From positions 36,050,289 to 36,114,288 of the forward strand of contig CM036768.1 of assembly GCA_020796225.1 (NCBI GenBank): a stretch of 64,000 nucleotides of DNA, written 5' to 3'. The stretch comes from Arion vulgaris. Lineage: Eukaryota > Mollusca > Gastropoda > Stylommatophora > Arionidae. Under the pieces are notes generated by a model, which had not been told where the DNA came from, made no database searches, and was given only the letters and a program-made list of their open reading frames with translations. Shown piece after piece: positions 12,501 to 21,500 of this stretch. A program made the position numbers and the translations under genes. Each line of letters begins with the position of its first letter. Position 1 is the stretch's first letter.

Positions 12501-15500
12501 TGGTGACCACATAAGGACTTGTCAATTTATTCTCTTTTCGTCTGATCTAAGAACATGACCTAAATATTTCCACCTTCGTTTCCTTATAATATTTGATACG
12601 GGTTGTTGGTCCAGTCCTAATGCTTTTCATAAAACAATATTGAGTAGATGTTATATAAAATACAAGTATATCATAATTCTTTGACATGATCATTACCAGT
12701 TGCAAAAATTCCTTCATCAATTTTAGATGTTGCCAAACAATGCATAATACCAGCTCGATTAATTTGGGCCGATTGTGATACTAAAGGCTTTTTAGCTGCA
12801 GAACTCCAAACTGTTACAGATCCATCATCCTGGCCACCCAAACTAAAGAAGAGTTTCGTGATACACGAAAAAGCCAAAAACTCAGTTTTGGTCTGAAATT
12901 GAAGAAAATATTGAATAATTGCTTTAATCATATTTTATTATTGTTTACACTCATTGGCTATTAGTGCTCAGTCATGGGGGACTGCCTAGAGTAGTTGATA
13001 GTAGCTCGGCCTGATAGCTGTGAGACGCCTCATAGCTCAGGTTCGAACCTACTGTCCGGCATTTGTTCAAGTCCCCTGGTCTTACTCAGGACGATAACGT
13101 TAGTACCTCTGAAGTCGGAGAAAATCTGCCTGTATGGCGAGGAATACTAATTACGAGTACATTGAGCACACGGCTGCCAGTGTAAAGTAATTTACAATGT
13201 GCACGCTGCTGCCATTGTAAGAAATTGGAAAAACGGATTTTCACGCAAAAATCAGTTTCAGAGATGAAACTTCGTCTGAGTTGAAAGCGGACGAAAGAAA
13301 AAAAAAAAAAAAAAAAAGTGCTCAGTCTCTTTCTGATAGCTGGGCATAAGCAAAAAGTGTCAGTTGCAGTCCAAACTGATCACAAAGAACACAAAAAGAG
13401 CAATGTTCAACACAATTTTTCTCCCCACATTATGCTATCAGTGCCTTCCTTCCTTCCTTCCTTTCGTTCGCTTGAAATATGTCTATATATTCAATGTTGT
13501 CTCTTGTATGAACTTCACTGTCTTTTGTAGCTCACACAGAGGTCCGAGTAGTTTTCTGTCGAGTGTTGTTTCGTTAGGCCAGTGAGTTTGCCTCAGTGCA
13601 TCATATTCGGGGCAGTCTTGAAGTATGTGCTCTGCAGTCTGGTTTGCCTGTCTACGTGTACACATGGTTGAATTGCCAATCTTGAATTTTGTATACATGT
13701 GGCTGCGGAGCCGATTGTGTCCTGTTCTAAGGCGCAGAATAACAACTTGTTCCAATCTGCTCATATTATAGTAATCGTCTTGTGTTGGTATTTGTGGCTT
13801 TCTCATTGATTTAATCATCCTTTTCTTTTGGTGGTAGGTAACTGGCACATCCGGCTGCTCTCCTGCAGCACCTTCCTTGGCCAATCGGTCTGCTGTTTCA
13901 TTTCCTGGTATTCCACAGTGAGAGGGTATCCACTGCAAGACGACCCTGCGATGCTTGGACAATTTAGACAGTTGGGTTTGTAGACCTGGCAATTTTCTGG
14001 ACTGAAGTGCTTGGAGTGCTATCAGTGCTAAACCTACTTGTCACGACAGAGATGAATTTTCTACGCAGAATGCTGGGGGTAACAACAAGAGACCGGTTGA
14101 GAAATGAAGACATCAGGAAAAAAGTTGGTCAGTACTGAACTTCATCAAGAAACAACAAATTAAATAGTTCGACCACATAAGCAGATTACCAACAGTGTAC
14201 CTCAAACAGCAATGTTACTCTGATACAATGAATACAAAGCTACAGGCCAGCCACGAAAAAAGATGGATCTCAGAAGCGACGAAAGTCATTATTTACGAAG
14301 CGCACACAACAGTTCGTTCTAGAAGTCTCTTCTAATCCTGACGCTATGAAACAAAACAGGAGTAGAAAAAAGAAAGTCAGCTTCATTGCTTTCAATTCTC
14401 TTTCATTTGTATGGAACTCGACATTTTTCTTTATGGAAATTAAGTTCAGACTAAAAAAAAAAAAGTTCTGATAGCAAAGGATTAATTTTACTGCACCTGA
14501 TTTCCCCCATATAATATGGTGATTCGCCGCAGAAAACTTATGAAAAACGTTTATTTAGAGTAGGTATTGTAGTAGTAGTATTAGTAGTAGTATTAGTAGC
14601 AGTAATAATAGTAATAGTAGTAGTAGTAGCAGTGGCGTCACTGGGGTTGGTGTCACCCAGTGCGGTAAACTCTTGGTGTCAGCCCTCTAGACTTTCACCA
14701 TGGTCTTCTTCCGAGTGTTCCTGTACCATATATAATCGCATATAGTAATGTTTGTAAAATAAGTCAAAAAGTTAATAAGGACATAAGAAAGAAAACAAAT
14801 TGAACAATATAACTTCAATACTTCAGGTAAAACATAAATAAAGAACTTCTACAAACTCGGACAAAGTTAAATTTTTGTTATTTAACATTAAAATTTATGT
14901 TATTTAAAAGTTTCCCTTCCTGGTCTTCAAAGTTGCAAACCTGTCAATCACATCATCAAAATCAATATCTTTCACCATATCACTTTCAATTGATAATATA
15001 GCCAGATCAGAAAGTCTTGACTGTCCCATGGTTGATCGCAAATAGTTCTTTATAAGTTTCAGTTTTGAAAAGCTCCTCTCACATGAAGCCACAGACACAC
15101 AGATCGTAAGAAATAGTTGTAGGCTTAGTGAGAGTATTGGGAGAGATTCAAGGAAATCCCAGTCAACTATGAATTTTAAAATATCAAATATTGACCAGTC
15201 TTTGGCTTTGTGGATATCAATATCTGCTGCCTTCAGGTGTCTTCTCAGCCTTGGTATTTCTTTTAAAAGCTCTACTCCGGATAGCTCATCATAGAAAGTG
15301 GTCAATTTTGGAACTGACATCAGCAACTCTTCTTCAGTTGCTGATAGAAGACTCTTGGCTTGAACAGCCTCAAACATATTTGCTACTTCCTTGATCGCTG
15401 TTGATCTGGTCTAGAGTTCAGAATGAAAACGATCAATACACTCCAGCATCGCCCTATTGTTTTCTTCTTGCATAGTGAGTCCAGCCTCTCTGAGTTGTTT

Positions 15501-18500
15501 CCCTGCCATTCTCTTCTTGAACCTTAATCTTATCTCTACTGTTATTCCATATTGGTCTGCTTTTAAAAGTGCCTGTTCAATTGCATGCTCCACTAAGTGA
15601 CTGCGCTTCTCCTGCAGAAAAGTCTTAATGCCTCTAACTTGGTCACTACTTTGTCAAGAGTTAAGCCTTTAGTCTGCAGATACTGCTGTGTCAAATTAAC
15701 TTCCTCAAGTACAGCAGCCCAAAAGTAAAGGTAGCACAGAAACGTGAAATGACAGACAGCAGGTAAAAGACCTTGTGCTGCACCTCTTGTTTCCACATTT
15801 TCACGAGGATCACATAGAGCTTCAATCGCCGCCACACATTCATCAAACTTATCTTTCACCGGTTTAACAGCAGCATGATGTGCACTCCAGCGTGTTGTTG
15901 ATAGCCTTGCCGACATTGCAGTGTGTTCAATTAAAACATCCCATCGATGGGTGGAAGCAGCAAAGTCGGTTATGAAACCCGACTAGACATAGCTATGTCT
16001 GCTTTGTCAAATTTGCAATTTTTTATTTTGGTGTCACCCTTGATGGTGTCACCGGTGCGCCCGCACCCCCGCACCCCTAGTGACGCCCGTGAGTAGTATT
16101 CTTCTTCTTCTTTGCGTTCGTTCTTTACGACCAATTTTAATCACTCTTTGTGATATGTTTGATTTTGCCAAGAACGTGTATACGTTGCACATTGGTTTGG
16201 TAGGCCCTAAACGCATAGACTTCTACACGTTTAGGACACATGCATTCGATTTAAGCCAAACCTTCTTAGTCGCCTCTTACGACATGCATGGAAGGTAACA
16301 GTGGTTCTATTCTTTACACCCCAAATTTGGGCCCCGGTAACCACTCGGGCGATCAAACCACTTCATTCTTTGTTTCTCAATGTAATTAAAGCAATGTTCT
16401 GTGCCAACTTTCTTTCTTACGCTGATGTTGGTGACTCTGTCTTTTCTGGTGTTGCAACAGAAACAACCATACAAAACAAACTATGGGGGGCCGGTAAAGA
16501 CCTCAAGCGCACCGCCCTGTTTACGACATATACCGGAGTAGTCGCATATCAGAAGTTGATGGCAGAAGAAGAAGAAGACTATCTTCATAAGTATGTCAGA
16601 AATATATCAATAACAGAATAGCTTACCTTGTGCATAACAATATTCAAGAGCGGTTGTCGAGAATACCAATCCCATAATATAACGGGAGATTTGGAGTCCT
16701 GACTTGACTCCTGACCTGATGCCAGGAACCTTCCATCATTGGACATGGTAATTGCACTGATTGTTCTGTTGAAGAAATTGTAATGAACAGATGCAGCCGT
16801 AGAGCATCACAACACACAATAGACATATACCCCAACCCAGTGGCGGCTCGTCCTTAAGGGCCAGTGGACCCGGGCCCCACCAAAAATAATGTGTAACGTG
16901 TATTTATAAGTTAATAAATTAAAATATAACCCGCCCGAGTGGTTACTGGGGCCCAAATTTGGGGTGTAAAGAATGGAACCACTGTTACCTGCCATGCATC
17001 TCGTAAGTGGCGACTAAAGAGGTTTGGCTGAAATCGGATGCACATGTCCTAAACTTGTAGAAATCTATGCGTTTAGGGGCCTACCAAACTAATGTGCAAC
17101 GTATACACGTTCTTGGCAAAGATCAAACATATCACAAAGAGTGATTAAAATTGGTCGTAAAGAACGAACGCAGAGAAAAAGAAGAAAATATAACCTAACC
17201 CAAAACCATGATTTTTACCGAAAATCTGAGTCTGGCCCCACCAACAAAAAGGATCACGAGCCGCCACTGCCCCAACCGATTATGATGACGATAACTAAAC
17301 GGACGTCTTCCACATATAACTAACTACCCAGAGACAGGGACGGCCTTATAAACCATTTCTAATTATAAGCACCACAAGTGGTGCCTTGTGGTCAGTATAG
17401 TGAGTGCCCCATATTAGAAAGAGCGTGAACCCGAACAAGACGAGTGGTGAAATCGGATTGTTGGACAAAAATAACTGCAAAATGTCGCCGCTTAATCACT
17501 GTAAACCACAACAAAACTTACTTGGGCTGTGGCTCAAACCATGAAATCTCAAAGTGGTTTATGATGCGTTATTCTAGAGCGAGGAAAAAACCTCACACAT
17601 CATCCTAACGTTCAACCACATCCAGATCTGCACAACCCTCGTCAACGACGTAATTTAGCTTAAAAAAATTTTTTTTTATATATATATATATACAGGGGCG
17701 GCTCGTCATTAAGGGCCAGTGGGGCCCGGCCTCACCAATAATCGAAAGAGGGAATAACTTCCCGGAATAGTAAATGCTAAAAAAACATGATTTTTCCGAA
17801 AATTTGTGTCTGGCCCACCAAGAAAAATGACTACGAGCCGCCACTGTATATATATACTGTCATTCCTCCAAACCAAGAGAAATGGGAGCACTACGGAAGA
17901 AGATATTCAGGAAGAATATAAAACAATTTGGAGACGGTTACGCGTATTTTGCTTGTCGCCTCGAACACGATATGGTTGTTGGTTTAGTTCCACATTTGAA
18001 GCTCCACTCATGGACAAAGGAATCTACCCATCTACGCCCTATCTATTCAGGTTGAGAAATGTTCAGTGATAGGTACTTCATACCCTAAAGTCTGAAAAGG
18101 CTAAGGGAATTTTGTTTTTTAATGTATGAAAGTGAACACTTTAGACCAGTAGTGACTAAAAGACAGATTATAAATTCAATCTTTATACCAACACTGTGCT
18201 ACCAGAGCCAAACATGGGCACTGACAAAAGAACAAGAAAGGAAAATTACCACACGTGAAATGAGATGCCTGAGGAAAGCAGTAAATAAAACAAGAAGAGA
18301 CCATATAAGAAATGAGGAAATTAGAAGAACAGTCGGAACAACACCTGCTATTAGATTTATTGAAAACAGAGACTCAAATGGTTTGGCCACTTGGTCAGAA
18401 TGAACCCGAATACACCAGTTGCAAGAGCGTACAACCTGAAAATGGAATCATCAAGAGGAAAGGGCAGACCAAGAAAAAGATGGGTTGATGGAGTTACAGA

Positions 18501-21500
18501 CATCTTAAAACTCCACAATACCACAGCATATCAAGCGACCGAGCGTGCATTATCTCGGAAATCGATCATCAGTTAAATCTGCTACGCCTAGCGGCAAAAA
18601 GCAAGAAGGACAAATAAAGTGAACACTGCAATGAGGGCGAGCAGCTACAGACAAAAGACGTACGGACAGTCCTTGAGAAACCGCAGCCCCGGTAACAGAA
18701 GGCCGAATAGCTTAGCCGACAAATCAGAAATTCCTGTTAGATGGAGGCTGGTTTTTGTATATGTTTGGTAGAACACTGCAAGCTTTTTTTGCAATTTTAC
18801 TCAATTCTACGCTTTCATTGTTATTTATTGATGACAAATGTTAATAATAGTGATATTCCTTAACTTTAAACTTAACTTGTAACATAATATAACCTTGATT
18901 TAGCATGCTGTGTTGTTTTTAAAATGAATTAGTCTACATACAACAACACTGGAATGTCAGGATCACGCTACGATTGTGGTCTTATTTACTAGAATTTTTA
19001 CCTGAGTCCGCCGGCCACATGTTTATGGGAGACCACGGTAGAAACCTTACTGCTACAAGGTATGCTGAGAATTAAGGAAGTTAAGTAACTCTTACTAACT
19101 CAGGGATAATCAATAACAAGGCACATTGAATGCTTACCTACCCTGTGTGACCTGTAAGAACTTCTTGCGTTCCAACCCCTTGTCCAGCTACACACTCTAT
19201 GATGACGTTGAACCCTACTGTGTAGATAATGTGTTGACCAAGCGCGTGAACGATCAGTCCTCCTCGGAGCTGTCAACATTTTCATCTTTATTCACATTTT
19301 TAGTTTGATAAACAGGCAACAACAACAACAAGAAAATTAACAAAGACAAAACTGAAATAATAACATTCACTAGAGAGGAAAGAACTGGCTATATATCCCC
19401 ATCGACAAACATCAATTAAAACAAGTTATTAACAACGAAATGATACAGAAAGATCTTACGAAACTAAATGCTACAGAAAGATCCTACGAAACTAAATGCT
19501 ACAGAAAGATCCTACGAATACCATGGACAGAAAAAGAAAGAACACTGATGTTCTGAAAGAACTAAATGTTAAAGAGAATTGGCTGATAAACAACATACTA
19601 TACAGAAAAATTACATACTTTGGTCACATCAAGCGTCACGATGGTCTGGAAAGAACAATACTAGAGGGCAGGGTCCCAGACGCAGAGGCAGACCAAGAAG
19701 AAGATGTCTACAAGATATTAAAGAAACCATGAACATGACCATCGACGAAGTGGGTGAACTGTCAAGAGACAGAGTGAATTTCAGATGTGCTGCAAAGAGA
19801 GCAACGTCCTATAAAGGATACGCACCTTGATGATGATTAAAAACGTTACATTTCTTGAGCACATGGAAGAGTAACTAACGAAATCAAGCATAGATGAAAT
19901 TAAGAAAATCAAATGTTAGAACGTGAAGTTTCTGTATCGTAGAGGGTAGGTGCTCGCCTCTTGTGCCAAAGGTAACCGGTTCGCTCCTCAGTGGAGTCAT
20001 TGGATATTTTTCCAGAGATTCCTTATCTCAGTGATCGAGTTCCAAGTCCTATCGGAGACGGACGATAAAACGTAGGTCCCATTTTCAAGTTGAGCACGTA
20101 ATAGAACCCGTAGGAGTTCAAAATCGATAAAAGCAGGCTGGAAAGCCGCTGCCCATGGAAAATTCATTAGAAAAAGTTTTAAAATAAAATTCCCACAAAA
20201 TATCTCCATCTTCAAAAATTGCATCGGGGAACCTCGCCGGTGCTACGGAGCTCGGCACTGCAAATGAGATCTTTCCGTGTAAGAAAGAGTTAGGAGCACA
20301 CATGGTTACTCACGGAAGAGCAATCATGATGATCTTATCAATCAAATGATAGAACAAGCGGCACCAATTTCAAAATGCAAACATGTTACCATGAACACTA
20401 AAAGAGTATTATACAAGATGGTCTTTCTACCAACATTATGATGTTAGTGCCGAACCTGGACGCTGACATCAAACAAAAGAAGTAAACTAATCACAACAGA
20501 TATGAAGTGTTTACGCTGAATGATGCGAGTATCAAGAAGAGACCGGTTTAGAAATGAACACAGAAAAATGTGTGTACAACATCTGCACTGAACGTCATAA
20601 AGAAACAACAAATTAAATGGTTCGACCAAGTGGCGGTTCGTCATTAAGGGCCATTGGGGCGGTACTACCAAAAATAATGTATAATGTGTATTTATTATTA
20701 TTTTTAAAATTAAAATAAAGCAACCCAAAACAATGATTTATCCTGGGAAAAAATGGCAGGCACCACTAACTAAAATGATCGTGAGCCGCCACCGGTTCGA
20801 CCACATAATCAGATTACTAGCAGACAATGGCCTCAAAAGTGGATACTATGCAAAAGGTCGTCCACGCAAAAGTTGGACCACAAAAATAAAAGCAGTGAAA
20901 GGCAACATGTACGAAGAGCACACAAGAGTCCGTTCTATAAATAGCTTCTTATCCTGACGTTGTGAGGCAACCAAGGATTAGGAAGAAAAAGAAACACTAT
21001 TAATTTTGTTTATATAAAAGAAATGTTGTCATTGATAGTGCAACGCTGTAGTTTGTTGTAATAATCATCCGTGAAGTGCCGGGGCCCGCATGGGAAGCAA
21101 AGAATAGTACCACTGTGACATACAGGGTATTTCGTAAGAGGCGACTGAGGTAGGGATCTGGGAAGCTACCTAGTAGATAAAAATAAACGTCGCTGAAATT
21201 GGATGTGCTGGCTTACTTTTAGGCGCATAACTGGCACAACGTATAACCGCTCGAAGGCTCAGATCACATACAGATCACATAGGGTTTAACAGCTGGTCGA
21301 TATGGAGCGTACGAAGAATACGAAGATATTGTAATAATGAGAGTGTGTTGTGTAGATGATAACAATTATTATGTTGTCAATATGAATAAATATCACGTTT
21401 AAAATATAATTCTATGCAGTGACGGCTCGTCATTAAGGCCAGGGGACGGGCCTCACCAAAAATGTGTAACGTGTATTTATTACTTAATAAATTAAATTAT

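Noticed and set aside
13318..13530. Short frames around 13318-13585
   Set aside because: They are LINE-7 and LINE-2 junction sequence read in non-coding frames.
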